Assembly (NCBI GenBank): GCA_008017145.1
Contig: SSGY01000062.1
Location: forward strand, 1-14,944
Direction of reading: 5' to 3'
DNA from: Neisseriales bacterium
GTDB taxonomy: Bacteria > Pseudomonadota > Gammaproteobacteria > Burkholderiales > UBA11063
DNA: 14,944 bases
The notes under the pieces were generated by a model that worked only from the letters and a program-made list of their open reading frames with translations, did not search any database and was not told the origin of the DNA. Positions 1 to 8,942 of this stretch are shown here, piece after piece; positions within the stretch are counted from its first letter, which is position 1, and each line of letters starts with the position of its first letter. The position numbers and the translations under genes are program-made.

Positions 1-1448
1 ACATGATCAACTACCTCAGCACCAAATAATGCCCGCGCATGTAATTGTGAGTTAGCAAATTTAATGTATTTTAGATTGGTTGATTTTGCATGAATCATGG
101 CATTATAAGCATCCGTGCTATTTTGCTCTGGTACTAAAGAATCATGTGCCAAAGAAATCAATGTAATTGAGTTATGACTCTGCCAGTTTAATATATCCGC
201 GTTGCTAGCTTGAGCAAGAAGCTCTGGATCCTTGGCTGCCCCATCACGCATTAATGGTGCAACACTATTAAATAACGGTGAATAAATCACGCCACTTGAG
301 CTTTTCAAAATAGCCGCCCAAAACAATTTCAATACCAAAGTCATGGTTTTACTCGGTGTAAATAATAAATCATTAATATTCGCTGAAGAAATCTTATCTG
401 CGTGACACCATTTATCTGGTAGGATCGTACATGTATCATGAAAAAAATCTGGATTAAGTAGACTGTTTATTGAGCGTTGATTATAATAAGCAAACGCCAA
501 ACTAACATTAGTTAATAAAGATGGCTTGAGTAGCGACCCCCAAAATGAACTTTGAATTTGAAATAAGTTATTATTATCGTTTACTTGATTAGTAAGTAAA
601 AACGGAAACATTACACCACTTAAATTATAAGCACCATCAATAGGAACAGTTTTATGTAGTCTTAAACCCAACTGAGTAACTGGTTTTGCGAAATCAGGCT
701 CGGATTGATACATGCGACTAAACCATAGTGCATATGAAGCGCCTTCTGAATAACCACTAACCAATAAAGGAAGAGCTTCTTGCTTACCCAGCAGCAAAAG
801 TAATTTCTTAGTTTTCAAATACTCATGTGCAGCTACAAGCATATCTCTACCATCTAAAACGTTGTAGCGTGGATAAAGAATATATGGGTGAGGAATAGCA
901 AAATTGCGCCCTAAACCGATGTAATCAGGTGAAACTACAATATAACCATTAGCCGCAAAAATTGCCGCAAGCATCTGTGCTTTATAATCCTCAAAATGTA
1001 ATGATGGCACATTGAGTTTACCACTGATCGTGGAATGAAAAAATAGAATCACACCTTTGGGAGATTTAGTTGGCGGGAGAATTAGCAGCCCAGATACCTT
1101 TTGTGGTGAATTTGGTAACGCGTGAGTAGTATAATCTAAGCGTATAAATGTAATTTTTGCCCCTGACTCACTTAAATTTCTTCGATTAAAGAGCTGTGTT
1201 TTGGCAAATAATGGATTAGTTGCAATTACAATTTGGTTATAACCTGCATTATCTTGCCCAACCCAACGCTGCTGCAATCTTTGATAATTATTAAATACCT
1301 CTAAAACAGTCATTGTTGATTCAATTGGTCGACTAGCGATGTAACTTTCAGCTTGTAAAGCTAACTTATCATTTGCCGTTAACTGCAGCGCGTTGCTCTG
1401 AGCGCAAGCACAGAAAAGCACAAGTAGAATCAAAATTTGTTTAATCAC
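1..1448 (-). CDS. Secreted alpha/beta hydrolase, secretory lipase/esterase-like (C-terminus cut off)
   Basis: I translated this from the reverse strand; 482 codons are present and the 3' end lies beyond the left edge. A GTG at 1448 is the best start: no ATG lies upstream in frame before a stop, and it opens directly into a signal peptide (Lys3, a hydrophobic core of about 12 residues, likely cleavage after Ser-Asn-Ala20). The alpha/beta hydrolase signs are a nucleophile elbow GYSEG (Ser234), a probable acid Asp436 in the stretch AHDSLVP, and a probable catalytic His470. An oxyanion-side strand reads VILFFHST (about 133-140). The pattern is that of secreted lipases and esterases, so hydrolysis of a lipid or ester outside the cytoplasm is inferred; the substrate is unknown. 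The gene starts 19 bases after the MFS gene and was probably transcribed with it. The ribosome site is weak. Export by the neighbouring T2SS is possible but unproven. Confidence 0.8.
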   Translation of the reverse strand, partial: MIKQILILLVLFCACAQSNALQLTANDKLALQAESYIASRPIESTMTVLEVFNNYQRLQQRWVGQDNAGYNQIVIATNPLFAKTQLFNRRNLSESGAKITFIRLDYTTHALPNSPQKVSGLLILPPTKSPKGVILFFHSTISGKLNVPSLHFEDYKAQMLAAIFAANGYIVVSPDYIGLGRNFAIPHPYILYPRYNVLDGRDMLVAAHEYLKTKKLLLLLGKQEALPLLVSGYSEGASYALWFSRMYQSEPDFAKPVTQLGLRLHKTVPIDGAYNLSGVMFPFLLTNQVNDNNNLFQIQSSFWGSLLKPSLLTNVSLAFAYYNQRSINSLLNPDFFHDTCTILPDKWCHADKISSANINDLLFTPSKTMTLVLKLFWAAILKSSSGVIYSPLFNSVAPLMRDGAAKDPELLAQASNADILNWQSHNSITLISLAHDSLVPEQNSTDAYNAMIHAKSTNLKYIKFANSQLHARALFGAEVVDH

Positions 1449-1467
1449 AGGAATATTACCGTCATCG

Positions 1468-2694
1468 TTAATTCTCGATTAAATATTTTGTTTTTTTAAT
1501 ATTATGCAAGGAAAACCAAGTCAAACCACTAATCAATATCAACCAAACAGAAATTGCAGCCATATAACCGCTTTTTTGATATAGCCAATTCTCTATTAGA
1601 GGAGTTAGACCACCGACTAGCGACATTCCCAAGCAAAAACTAAAGGCAACACCACGATAACGACAGTTGGCAGGAAATAACTGTTTTAAATAAGCATTTG
1701 ACGGACCAAGGAGTAATTCATTCAGCACCACCAGAATAATTTCAGCACTAATTATCAACCACAAGGAATAACTTTGTAGCATAAATCCGAGTGGAATAGA
1801 TAATATTAGCAGTGTAACACTCGCATAGCGCATAACTTTAGCTGGAGTAATACGATCTGCAATCAACCCAGAACCAATCAAGACAATAACCGCAATACTT
1901 GAAAGCGCAAACTGTAGCGACATAAATGCAAAGCCACTAAAATAGCCTTTAGTTTTCAGAACCGGATTTATAAATGACAGCACAGTTGTAAAAGGCAAGG
2001 TTGAAAAACCACCGATACAAACTCCAGCAAATAATTGCTTAGGATATGTTACTATAATCTTACCTAATGACTCTCGTTTAGCAAGATCTTCATGATTAAC
2101 GGACTCAGCCATACCTTGGCGAAAATAAATAGCAATCAGACCAACTACACCACCTAAAATAAACGCTAAGCGCCAATTTGGGCTAGTTGGATTATGCCAG
2201 GTTAGAAACATTCCGACTAATGATGCGACAACGGAGCCAACCAGTGCCATCGCGGTCAACACAGCACCAACCAAACTCATATAGCGCGCTTTAGCTAACT
2301 CAACAACATAGATACCAGCGCCACTATATTCACCACCGTAGCACAGCATCTGCACCGCACGCACTAAGGTTAATATTACCATCGCGGCTAAACCAATTGA
2401 TTTAAAACCAGGTAAAAAACCAATTACCAATGTGGCTGCAGCGATTCCATACAAAGAAATAAGTAACGCTCTCCTACGCCCAAAACGATCGCCGATAGCA
2501 CCAAAGACGACTCCCCCCAACGGACGGGCAATTGAGGCAATCAAAACTGCATAAAAACCCATAATAAGTGCATCATACGCTGAATTTGCGGGGAAAAATG
2601 TTGGTGCTAAGAATGGTAAAAACATACTAAAAATAGCATAGTCATAATACTCAATTAAAGTACCTAATGCAGCAATAAATATAGATTTCTTCAT
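1468..2694 (-). CDS. MFS transporter, metabolite:H+ symporter (ProP-like) family
   Basis: This is a 408-residue inner-membrane protein with about 12 hydrophobic segments, close to the usual MFS size. Family signs are the first helix GTLIEYYDYAIF (11-22, resembling the LEWYDF pattern of metabolite:H+ symporters), the loop 2-3 motif GDRFGRRR (68-75), and GGEYSGA (120-126) in the fourth-helix region. An NWRLAF motif (173-178) follows, which also fits this subfamily. Relatives take up organic acids, osmolytes or amino-acid-like solutes with protons. The substrate cannot be read from the sequence. The ATG at 2694 has no good Shine-Dalgarno sequence. It follows the tyrS terminator by only about 20 bases, so a dedicated promoter would have to overlap that hairpin, or transcription depends on read-through. 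The secreted hydrolase lies immediately downstream, which suggests a linked job such as uptake of a released product; that is an inference. Confidence 0.85.
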   Translation of the reverse strand: MKKSIFIAALGTLIEYYDYAIFSMFLPFLAPTFFPANSAYDALIMGFYAVLIASIARPLGGVVFGAIGDRFGRRRALLISLYGIAAATLVIGFLPGFKSIGLAAMVILTLVRAVQMLCYGGEYSGAGIYVVELAKARYMSLVGAVLTAMALVGSVVASLVGMFLTWHNPTSPNWRLAFILGGVVGLIAIYFRQGMAESVNHEDLAKRESLGKIIVTYPKQLFAGVCIGGFSTLPFTTVLSFINPVLKTKGYFSGFAFMSLQFALSSIAVIVLIGSGLIADRITPAKVMRYASVTLLILSIPLGFMLQSYSLWLIISAEIILVVLNELLLGPSNAYLKQLFPANCRYRGVAFSFCLGMSLVGGLTPLIENWLYQKSGYMAAISVWLILISGLTWFSLHNIKKTKYLIEN

Positions 2695-2714
2695 AATATT
2701 TTGGTTCTTTAGTC

Positions 2715-2742
2715 AAAAAAACCAACCGCATTAGGTTGGCTT
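2715..2742 (-). terminator. Rho-independent terminator after tyrS
   Basis: On the minus strand, CCAACC and GGTTGG pair around a six-base loop (TAATGC). The stem can be extended by a G-T and two A-T pairs, and a run of seven T follows. It lies 17 bases past the tyrS stop codon, so it ends the gsp-rlmB-tyrS unit. On the plus strand the hairpin lacks a T-run. Confidence 0.8.
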
Positions 2743-2758
2743 TAAAGTTATATATATT

Positions 2759-3955
2759 TTAGCTGAGTTTAAGTTTAGCAAATTTGCGTTTACCAACTTG
2801 CACGACAAAAGTATCACCTTTGGCTAGCTGATGGTTTTTATCAGCAACTTTTTCACCGTCAATCTTAACTCCGCCCTGCTCTATCATACGCGCACCCTCA
2901 CTGGTCGAAGCAACTAAGCCAGCTTGTTTTAATAGTACACCAAGGCCAATCGTGGCACTTTCTAATACAAGCTCTTGTAATTCGAGATCTGTTGGAATTT
3001 CATTACGTTTAAATTTAGTTTCAAAATCTGCCAATGCCATTTCCGCCGCCGATTGATCATGAAAACGCGCAACTAATTCCATAGCTAATTTTACTTTGAT
3101 ATTGCGTGGATTCTCACCATTTTGTACTTGTTGTTTAAGCAGCGCAATTTCGTCACTACTTAATAATGAAACTAAATCAAAATAGCTCCACATCAATTCA
3201 TCAGAAACACTCATTACTTTACCAAAGATCTCGGTTGGTGATTCGGCAATCCCAATATAGTTACCTAGTGACTTAGACATTTTATTTACGCCATCCAAAC
3301 CAACCAAAAGTGGCAACATGATTAAGACCTGTGTGCTTTGTCCATATTGCTTTTGTAACTCACGCCCCATTAGCAAATTAAAGCGTTGATCCGTGCCACC
3401 AAGCTCAATATCAGCCTGCATCGCAACTGAGTCGTAGCCTTGTAACAATGGATACATAAACTCATGGATTGAGATTGATTGATTATTTTTAAAACGTTTT
3501 GAAAAATCATCCCGTTCCAGCATCCGTGCAACTGTCTGGCTCGCAGCTAATTTTAACATTCCTGCTGCACCAAGCTCATTTAACCATTTAGAGTTAAAAC
3601 AAATCTCAGTTTTATTGGGATCTAATACCTTAAATACTTGCTTAGTATAGGTTTCGGCATTTATCTTTATTTGCTCAGGTGTAAGTGGCGGCCGGGTTGC
3701 ATTTTTACCAGTTGGATCACCAATCATACCAGTGAAATCACCGATCAAAAACATGATATGATGACCTAAATCCTGTAATTGACGCATTTTAGTCAATAAA
3801 ACCACGTGTCCTAAATGTAAATCCGGAGCGGTAGGATCAAAACCAGCTTTAACCCGTAATGGACGATTTAGTTTTAATTTTTCAACTAACTCCTGCTCCA
3901 ATAATATCTCATCGACACCTTTTTTAATCACTGCTAATTGCTGCTGAATATCCAC
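2759..3955 (-). CDS. tyrS: Tyrosyl-tRNA synthetase, HLGH/KMSKS type
   Basis: This enzyme charges tRNA-Tyr with tyrosine in the cytoplasm. The 398-residue class I synthetase has an HIGH-type signature HLGH (47-50), a catalytic loop KMSKS (225-229) and a C-terminal S4 RNA-binding domain (about 332-395, including [18 protein letters not shown]). The canonical KMSKS and the length fit the second bacterial TyrRS type (also called TyrZ-like) rather than the E. coli type with KFGKT. The start is GTG at 3955, supported by a good Shine-Dalgarno AAGGA (3962-3966) six bases upstream. The gene follows rlmB by 25 bases and is the last member of the leftward unit before the terminator. No leader regulatory element is visible in the short gap. 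Confidence 0.96.
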   Translation of the reverse strand: MDIQQQLAVIKKGVDEILLEQELVEKLKLNRPLRVKAGFDPTAPDLHLGHVVLLTKMRQLQDLGHHIMFLIGDFTGMIGDPTGKNATRPPLTPEQIKINAETYTKQVFKVLDPNKTEICFNSKWLNELGAAGMLKLAASQTVARMLERDDFSKRFKNNQSISIHEFMYPLLQGYDSVAMQADIELGGTDQRFNLLMGRELQKQYGQSTQVLIMLPLLVGLDGVNKMSKSLGNYIGIAESPTEIFGKVMSVSDELMWSYFDLVSLLSSDEIALLKQQVQNGENPRNIKVKLAMELVARFHDQSAAEMALADFETKFKRNEIPTDLELQELVLESATIGLGVLLKQAGLVASTSEGARMIEQGGVKIDGEKVADKNHQLAKGDTFVVQVGKRKFAKLKLS

Positions 3956-3980
3956 GAATCTTCCTTAACTATTTAAATAA

Positions 3981-4727
3981 CTATTTTTCTTGGGTATATT
4001 TACTATATGATAAAACAACGCCTGTTGCAACCGAAACATTCAATGATTGGGTTTTGCCATACATTGGAATACTAACCAAATAATCACAATTTTCGGCAAC
4101 CAAACGACGAATCCCAGTACCCTCCGCGCCCATCACCCAGGTCATTCGACGGTCAGGCTTAAATTCAAATAAATTTACCGAACGCTCCGCTAATGTTGTA
4201 CCCGCGATCCAGTAACCTGCATCTTTAATCTCTTCAAGACTTCGTGCCAAATTATTAACAATAATAACAGGTACGTTATTGATAGCACCAACCGCGACTT
4301 TTGCAACAGTAGCATTAACACTAGCTGAGTTATCTTTAGGGATAATTACTGCATCAACCCCAAAGCAATCGCAACTACGAATAATAGCGCCTAAATTGTG
4401 TGGATCTGTCACACCATCCAAAACAACCAAAGTCGAGTCTGTTTTATCACTTAGTTCATCCAGCACAGCTTTTAAAGTCATGCTTTTTTTGGCAATCGAC
4501 TCACTTAATTCTGCAACCACACCTTGATGCTTGCTATTACCACACATTTTATCTAATTTAGTAGTATTAACTAACTCTATAGAAATAGACTTCTCTTCAG
4601 CCAGCTGCAATAATTCTGTCACTCGCTTGTCTTGGCGTTTGTTATCCAAGTAGATAATTGCTACTTTCTCAGGGCTTTGCCATAACAGTGGACTAACACT
4701 ATGAAAACCATATATTAAATCAGCCAT
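3981..4727 (-). CDS. rlmB: 23S rRNA (guanosine-2'-O-)-methyltransferase RlmB, SPOUT family
   Basis: RlmB methylates the 2'-O of a conserved guanosine in the peptidyl-transferase region of 23S rRNA (G2251 in E. coli), using S-adenosylmethionine. The 248-residue protein has an N-terminal substrate-binding domain (about 1-75, starting with the typical IYGFHSV). The SPOUT catalytic domain follows, with motif 1 N111-LGAIIRS, motif 2 MGAEGTG (199-205) and motif 3 SIPMYGKTQSLNVSVATG (219-236). TDPHNLG and SLNVSVATG match E. coli RlmB closely, which favours RlmB over other TrmH-like enzymes. The ATG overlaps the gspN stop by one base (TAATG), with an AAGG-type ribosome site inside gspN, so translation is probably coupled to the T2SS operon. 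That context is unusual for this housekeeping gene. Confidence 0.93.
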   Translation of the reverse strand: MADLIYGFHSVSPLLWQSPEKVAIIYLDNKRQDKRVTELLQLAEEKSISIELVNTTKLDKMCGNSKHQGVVAELSESIAKKSMTLKAVLDELSDKTDSTLVVLDGVTDPHNLGAIIRSCDCFGVDAVIIPKDNSASVNATVAKVAVGAINNVPVIIVNNLARSLEEIKDAGYWIAGTTLAERSVNLFEFKPDRRMTWVMGAEGTGIRRLVAENCDYLVSIPMYGKTQSLNVSVATGVVLSYSKYTQEK

Positions 4728-5452
4728 TAAAACGCCTTCATTTGATAAGATCCATCTGCTTGTGGAACACCAGTCATCGTCATAAACTGCAGTAATTTTT
4801 CTTTTTTATCTGCTTGAACCTTGGAGTTTAGAACCAAACTTTTTACATTACCATTACCAGATACATCAATGACTGAATTAGGGTTACTGCTTATATTTAT
4901 TCCCATTGAAGATAGATCAAAATTAACATTATAAGAACCAATTGGATTAACTGGAGACATACCAGAACCAACGTCATCTAATTTAACTACGATAACTCCC
5001 TGCATTTTCTTTCCTGCTAAAAGCTTATCAGCTGTAACATGAACATTTCCAGAAAGGTTTAAACTATTCAAATTACCTAAAAATGGCGATAACTGATCCA
5101 AGGATAGTGATAGATTAACCTTTGATAGTTGCAAACCATTTTTTGTAAGGTCTAAATTAGCAATTGTCTGGCTTGAAGAGCTCAAATTTATATTGATAAA
5201 ATTACTGATACCAAGTTTTATTTTCCAATTAACCATCATCAATGGTATTGCATTTTTACCACTAGCATCTTCGCCGATCAGTAGTGCCTGACCTTTCCAA
5301 AAACTACCTCGTTCATTAATAATATCAAGGCGATTTTGTGAGTAGCGATGAATAATTGTTCCCATTAACCAAGCAGGCATATTGATAACAAGGCTAGACA
5401 TGAAACTTACCGCAAACAAGCCAATTAAAGAAAATTTATACCATTTTTTCAT
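4727..5452 (-). CDS. gspN: Type II secretion system protein N (GspN)
   Basis: This is a 241-residue accessory T2SS protein with one N-terminal membrane segment (about residues 7-27) and a periplasmic beta-rich remainder, the usual GspN layout. The region after the helix (PAWLMGTIIHRYSQNRLDIINERGSFW) matches the start of the T2SS N family, where a WxG-type stretch follows. I chose the ATG at 5452, which overlaps the gspM stop codon (TAATG). A TTG at 5467 could add five residues but is less likely. GspN is absent from many T2SS loci and its exact role is poorly defined; an inner-membrane contribution to the secretion platform is the usual view. Placement directly after gspL-gspM supports the call, because the sequence is weakly conserved. 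Confidence 0.82.
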   Translation of the reverse strand: MKKWYKFSLIGLFAVSFMSSLVINMPAWLMGTIIHRYSQNRLDIINERGSFWKGQALLIGEDASGKNAIPLMMVNWKIKLGISNFININLSSSSQTIANLDLTKNGLQLSKVNLSLSLDQLSPFLGNLNSLNLSGNVHVTADKLLAGKKMQGVIVVKLDDVGSGMSPVNPIGSYNVNFDLSSMGINISSNPNSVIDVSGNGNVKSLVLNSKVQADKKEKLLQFMTMTGVPQADGSYQMKAF

Positions 5453-5985
5453 TATTGTTTGATCCAAAAAGTTGCGTTAAAAGAGACAAAGCCCGTTCTT
5501 GTTTGACGCACGATGTGCACTTGGGAAGGAAATATCCCATAACTACGCCGAAATTGTTCTAACAATGCCATAACTTGAGTAAATTCAGCATTTGGAACAT
5601 TAACAGTCATTTGCCCATCTTGAATCAAAATATCAGGATCTTTAATCTTTAATACCTGTGCTACATCACCTTTTACCTGTTCCAAATTAGCTTGGTTAAA
5701 ACTATTGGCCTCAATTTTGTTAATCGATTTATAAGTATTAGCAGCTTGTTTTGAGTAAACAGAAAATTTAAATAAATTATTTACATGCTGTGATAAGTTG
5801 CGATTAAAACTAATTATACTACTTATCATCGTGAATAACACTAAAATAGCAATAAAAGCGCCCATCACGCCCACCAGTTGTTGTTCACGTGGCTGCAGTT
5901 GCAACCATTTTACTTTGAGTAATTGAAGCTTAGGACTAATTATGTCGTTTAGCTTTTCAATTTGCTTACTTAACTTTGCGTTCAT
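5452..5985 (-). CDS. gspM: Type II secretion system protein M (GspM)
   Basis: GspM is a small bitopic inner-membrane protein that stabilises GspL in the assembly platform. The 177-residue product has a short cytoplasmic part ending in the family-typical W-x-x-L-x-PREQQLV (27-38), one transmembrane helix (about 37-58), and a periplasmic ferredoxin-like domain. The ATG at 5985 lies inside the end of gspL; the two reading frames overlap by 20 bases, which suggests translational coupling between the two interacting partners. The stop codon overlaps the gspN start. Confidence 0.9.
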   Translation of the reverse strand: MNAKLSKQIEKLNDIISPKLQLLKVKWLQLQPREQQLVGVMGAFIAILVLFTMISSIISFNRNLSQHVNNLFKFSVYSKQAANTYKSINKIEANSFNQANLEQVKGDVAQVLKIKDPDILIQDGQMTVNVPNAEFTQVMALLEQFRRSYGIFPSQVHIVRQTRTGFVSFNATFWIKQ

Positions 5986-7285
5986 CTAAATTATCCATTC
6001 TGGAAATAATTTGTAAATTGATTACCCAAGCAGCATCTTGCATAACCGCCGCATTAGTCGTATTAGAGGAGCTGCTGCTATCAGCTAAAGCACCACCACC
6101 GTTATTAGTTTGGCTATTGCTGGTATTTTGACCAGCCTGATAAGTTTTATAATCGTAAATATCAGCACCAATTCGCTTAGTAGCCAAAATAATTTGATCA
6201 TTAGGAAATCCTGATGGATCAAACTGACTATTTAAGAATACTGTTAACTGACTACCTGAATATTGAATACCAGCGATCATGGAACTATTAACGTCAGGCA
6301 TAGTGCGCAAAAAAGTATCCAATAAGCTAACCATATCACTTGCAGCATAAGCTCCTTTGGTATGTGCCAATGCCGTTAACTTATCATCAACTTGTGAGAG
6401 AAGTTCTGGGCTAAAAGAGGTACTAGTTGTTACCCCTTTCAAATCATTACTTAACTGCGATTGCAAACGTGAACGTTCAATCAACATAAAGCCTAAATTT
6501 AGTAACCAATAAATAATAAATGTGATGGCAAAATAACCTAAATAACGCCCTAGTTTCAAAAGAGCAGCAGAAGTTTCAGGCTGCAATTTTAAGTTAAATC
6601 GTTTACTCTTTTCGTTATAAAAGTTCCAATTACTAACACCGTATAGAATATCATGTTGTAGCGTACAACTTAATTTATACTTATTCTTAATTTCATCAGC
6701 AACAGTTTCGTCATCAGTATAAAGTGTAATTGATGTTTCTTCATAGTTACGTAACATCTGCTCCAATACCACAGGAATTGGCTCTTGGTCATCAAGTAAA
6801 TAATATTCATATTGTGAAGTTCTTACAAATTTATTATGCCCAATAAGATAAACAACCCAAACATTATCACGTTCAAGCGGCACACAATATGGAAACGGCT
6901 GAATAAAGCGCACTTTTTTAATCTGTTCACTCAATAACTCTAATAAGTGCGTATGAAAAATCCGGTTAACAATTGCTACATACGCCACGCCGTCATTTAA
7001 CCGTAATAAAATAGGTTTACAATTTTCAATTTCTTCAGCTAAATTATCTTCAACCAAGCTTAATAAAAAATCATCATTAATCCGGCGATCACTAACTGAG
7101 CCAAGCTCAACTTTGATTATTGTAGCAAGAGTCGGCGCTAGATAAATTTCAACATTTTCAAATTCAAATTGCAAAATGTCTGCTACTTTACCCTCGCCAC
7201 TATCTTGGATATCATTCTGTTCAACCGTCTGCCAGCTAGCAGATTGGAGATCTTCATTATGAATAAATAAACGTAAATTTGTCAT
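5966..7285 (-). CDS. gspL: Type II secretion system protein L (GspL)
   Basis: GspL anchors the secretion ATPase GspE to the inner membrane and binds GspM. The 439-residue protein has an N-terminal cytoplasmic actin-like domain (about 1-230), one transmembrane helix (about 249-268), and a periplasmic coiled stretch leading to a ferredoxin-like domain (about 315-430). Between the conserved-looking strands ending at YDYKTYQ (377-383) and starting at WVINLQI (420-426) there is an insert of about 35 residues rich in Ser, Asn and Gly; it is probably a disordered loop. The ATG at 7285 overlaps the gspK stop by four bases (ATGA), and the end overlaps gspM by 20 bases. GspE, its partner, is not in the window. 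Confidence 0.93.
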   Translation of the reverse strand: MTNLRLFIHNEDLQSASWQTVEQNDIQDSGEGKVADILQFEFENVEIYLAPTLATIIKVELGSVSDRRINDDFLLSLVEDNLAEEIENCKPILLRLNDGVAYVAIVNRIFHTHLLELLSEQIKKVRFIQPFPYCVPLERDNVWVVYLIGHNKFVRTSQYEYYLLDDQEPIPVVLEQMLRNYEETSITLYTDDETVADEIKNKYKLSCTLQHDILYGVSNWNFYNEKSKRFNLKLQPETSAALLKLGRYLGYFAITFIIYWLLNLGFMLIERSRLQSQLSNDLKGVTTSTSFSPELLSQVDDKLTALAHTKGAYAASDMVSLLDTFLRTMPDVNSSMIAGIQYSGSQLTVFLNSQFDPSGFPNDQIILATKRIGADIYDYKTYQAGQNTSNSQTNNGGGALADSSSSSNTTNAAVMQDAAWVINLQIISRMDNLDERKVK

Positions 7286-8313
7286 TCAGGATGTTGCCAT
7301 AAAATTTGCGGCCATTGACCACTACGGTTTTGTCGATAAACAAATCCTACCCAGCGAAATTGATCAGCTTGATCATCTACAACCGCATGGATAGTAAAGT
7401 AACTTGAGCTTACACCTAACCCACTTATATTTAGAGTCGGACCATTTTTATTTGGAGTATTGTTACTACTAGTATTTACTCCATTTGTAGTCAAGAATGT
7501 CGTAATGTCTTGCGTTGTTTTAAACGGTTGAGAATTACGATAACTGATCATTCGCTGTGCTACATTTAAAGGTATTCCACCTTTTGCAGCAATAACTTCA
7601 GCAGATGCAGTATTAACATTAACCACTGACCCAAACCCAGTTGGTACAGGAAGTGTCGCCTGCTTATTATTTTGTGCTGCACTTTCCATGCTTTCAACCG
7701 TTAAGCCGTAACCATTTACGGGAATAGCAGTTACATACTGTACCAATTTTTGGTTAATTTCAGGTGTCATTCCTTTAACTAAAATTAATTCAGATAGATC
7801 AACAAGGGGTCTGCCAGCTGGACGATATGCCGGTTTACCACGAATATACTGCTGCATTATATCACTCTGAAACTGTGGAGCCGCCATATAATAAGCAATA
7901 TTGTATGCTAAACTTTGCGGTAGATTAAGATATCCAAGCAATGCTGTAAACTGGCTTAAAACATTTGGGTTTACCTGACCACTGGCAACTAGGTCGTTAA
8001 TGTTAAACTTGCTCTGTTCATCTTGCAAATAACCACTCATATATATTTCGTCCATCAGCAAGGTTTTTGGTAAGCCTTTTGCCCAGACATCGTTCAGTGT
8101 GTCAGTGCTCGAAGTCGCGCCACTCGTTGCCAAAACCGCACGGCTAAAATCCATCGCACTATAAGCAATGGTAGTAGCTTGTTCAATTAACTGACGATTC
8201 TCTAAGCGCTTAATCATTCTAAAATTGGTAACAGTTAAGTTTGCTACAATTGCCATCACGATAAACACAATTACCAAGACTGTTACTAAAGCTGCTCCTC
8301 GATTACGTTTCAT
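7282..8313 (-). CDS. gspK: Type II secretion minor pseudopilin GspK
   Basis: GspK is the large minor pseudopilin expected to cap the pseudopilus tip with GspI and GspJ. The 343-residue precursor has the leader MKRNRG followed by AALVTVLV and a hydrophobic helix. As is usual for GspK, it lacks the Glu at +5 found in the other pseudopilins. Family motifs are GYLQDEQSKFNINDL (95-109), DLSELILVKGM (172-182) and VNVNTASAEVIAAKGGI (231-247), then a strand region ending YFTIHAVV. A Ser/Asn/Thr-rich stretch (276-293) looks like a flexible loop. The ATG at 8313 overlaps the gspJ stop (TAATG). Confidence 0.95.
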   Translation of the reverse strand: MKRNRGAALVTVLVIVFIVMAIVANLTVTNFRMIKRLENRQLIEQATTIAYSAMDFSRAVLATSGATSSTDTLNDVWAKGLPKTLLMDEIYMSGYLQDEQSKFNINDLVASGQVNPNVLSQFTALLGYLNLPQSLAYNIAYYMAAPQFQSDIMQQYIRGKPAYRPAGRPLVDLSELILVKGMTPEINQKLVQYVTAIPVNGYGLTVESMESAAQNNKQATLPVPTGFGSVVNVNTASAEVIAAKGGIPLNVAQRMISYRNSQPFKTTQDITTFLTTNGVNTSSNNTPNKNGPTLNISGLGVSSSYFTIHAVVDDQADQFRWVGFVYRQNRSGQWPQILWQHPE

Positions 8314-8942
8314 TATATCGACCAGCTCCGCTCTATTTTTTCACCGGTTTTCAACTGAAAAGTAATTTTGATTCCAGTTGGAAGAACGGTCGGATCTCCA
8401 CCGACAGGAGGCCAACTATCACGCCACTGATTATCAGGATAAAGATACATCACCTCAAATTGTTGTACATCGGCAATCAGTAAATCAATGATAGGTTGAG
8501 TACTCAAAACCCGATTTAATACTGGCCATGTTACCAAATATAAGCTGCCATTATAAAAACGATACCCTACTCGCTTTGGTGGAGTGGTACCATAAACCTG
8601 ATCTCCTACATAACCACTTAGCGTTAACTCCAATTGAGAGTCATACATTCCTTTAAGTTTGGGACTACCCAGAACTGCTGGCAAAACATTTCCATCCTGA
8701 TCTCTTGCAACCAGAGGGATTACTCTATTCCAACTTCCACCAAAATTAGACATGACTAAAGATAGATCACCCCATTTAGTCTGCGCCGCTCCGGCTACCT
8801 CTTTAGTAGTAACTAAGCTGGTTATAATCCGGTAAGAGACTACAGATATAAAAGCAAAAATAATAACTGCGACCATCAATTCAATTAAGGTAAAACCAAA
8901 TTGTCGTCGATACTTGTACCGGAATTGATTAATATTGCGCAA
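8313..8942 (-). CDS. gspJ: Type II secretion minor pseudopilin GspJ (TTG start)
   Basis: GspJ is a minor pseudopilin of the T2SS tip complex. The 209-residue precursor has a basic 16-residue leader ending in Gly, then the prepilin-peptidase motif FTLIE (Glu21 is +5) and a hydrophobic helix running to about residue 45. No ATG exists upstream of the cleavage site. TTG at 8942 is the best start, with GGTGA six bases upstream inside gspI, giving a 14-base overlap with gspI. A globular domain with a W-R-D-S-W stretch follows, and the C-terminal GIKITFQLKTGEKIERSW is typical of GspJ. The stop overlaps the gspK start. Confidence 0.92.
   Translation of the reverse strand: MRNINQFRYKYRRQFGFTLIELMVAVIIFAFISVVSYRIITSLVTTKEVAGAAQTKWGDLSLVMSNFGGSWNRVIPLVARDQDGNVLPAVLGSPKLKGMYDSQLELTLSGYVGDQVYGTTPPKRVGYRFYNGSLYLVTWPVLNRVLSTQPIIDLLIADVQQFEVMYLYPDNQWRDSWPPVGGDPTVLPTGIKITFQLKTGEKIERSWSI

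Noticed and set aside
1385..1448. Possible lipoprotein signal in the alpha/beta hydrolase
   Set aside because: The cysteines in LFCAC do not fit a lipobox (Phe instead of Leu/Val/Ile at -3), while the stretch after them fits ordinary signal peptidase cleavage.
4279..4527. Open frame opposite rlmB, and similar ones opposite gspH (9374-9655), nadB (10649-10855) and dapB (12338-12568)
   Set aside because: They lie inside strongly conserved genes on the other strand and show no family features of their own.
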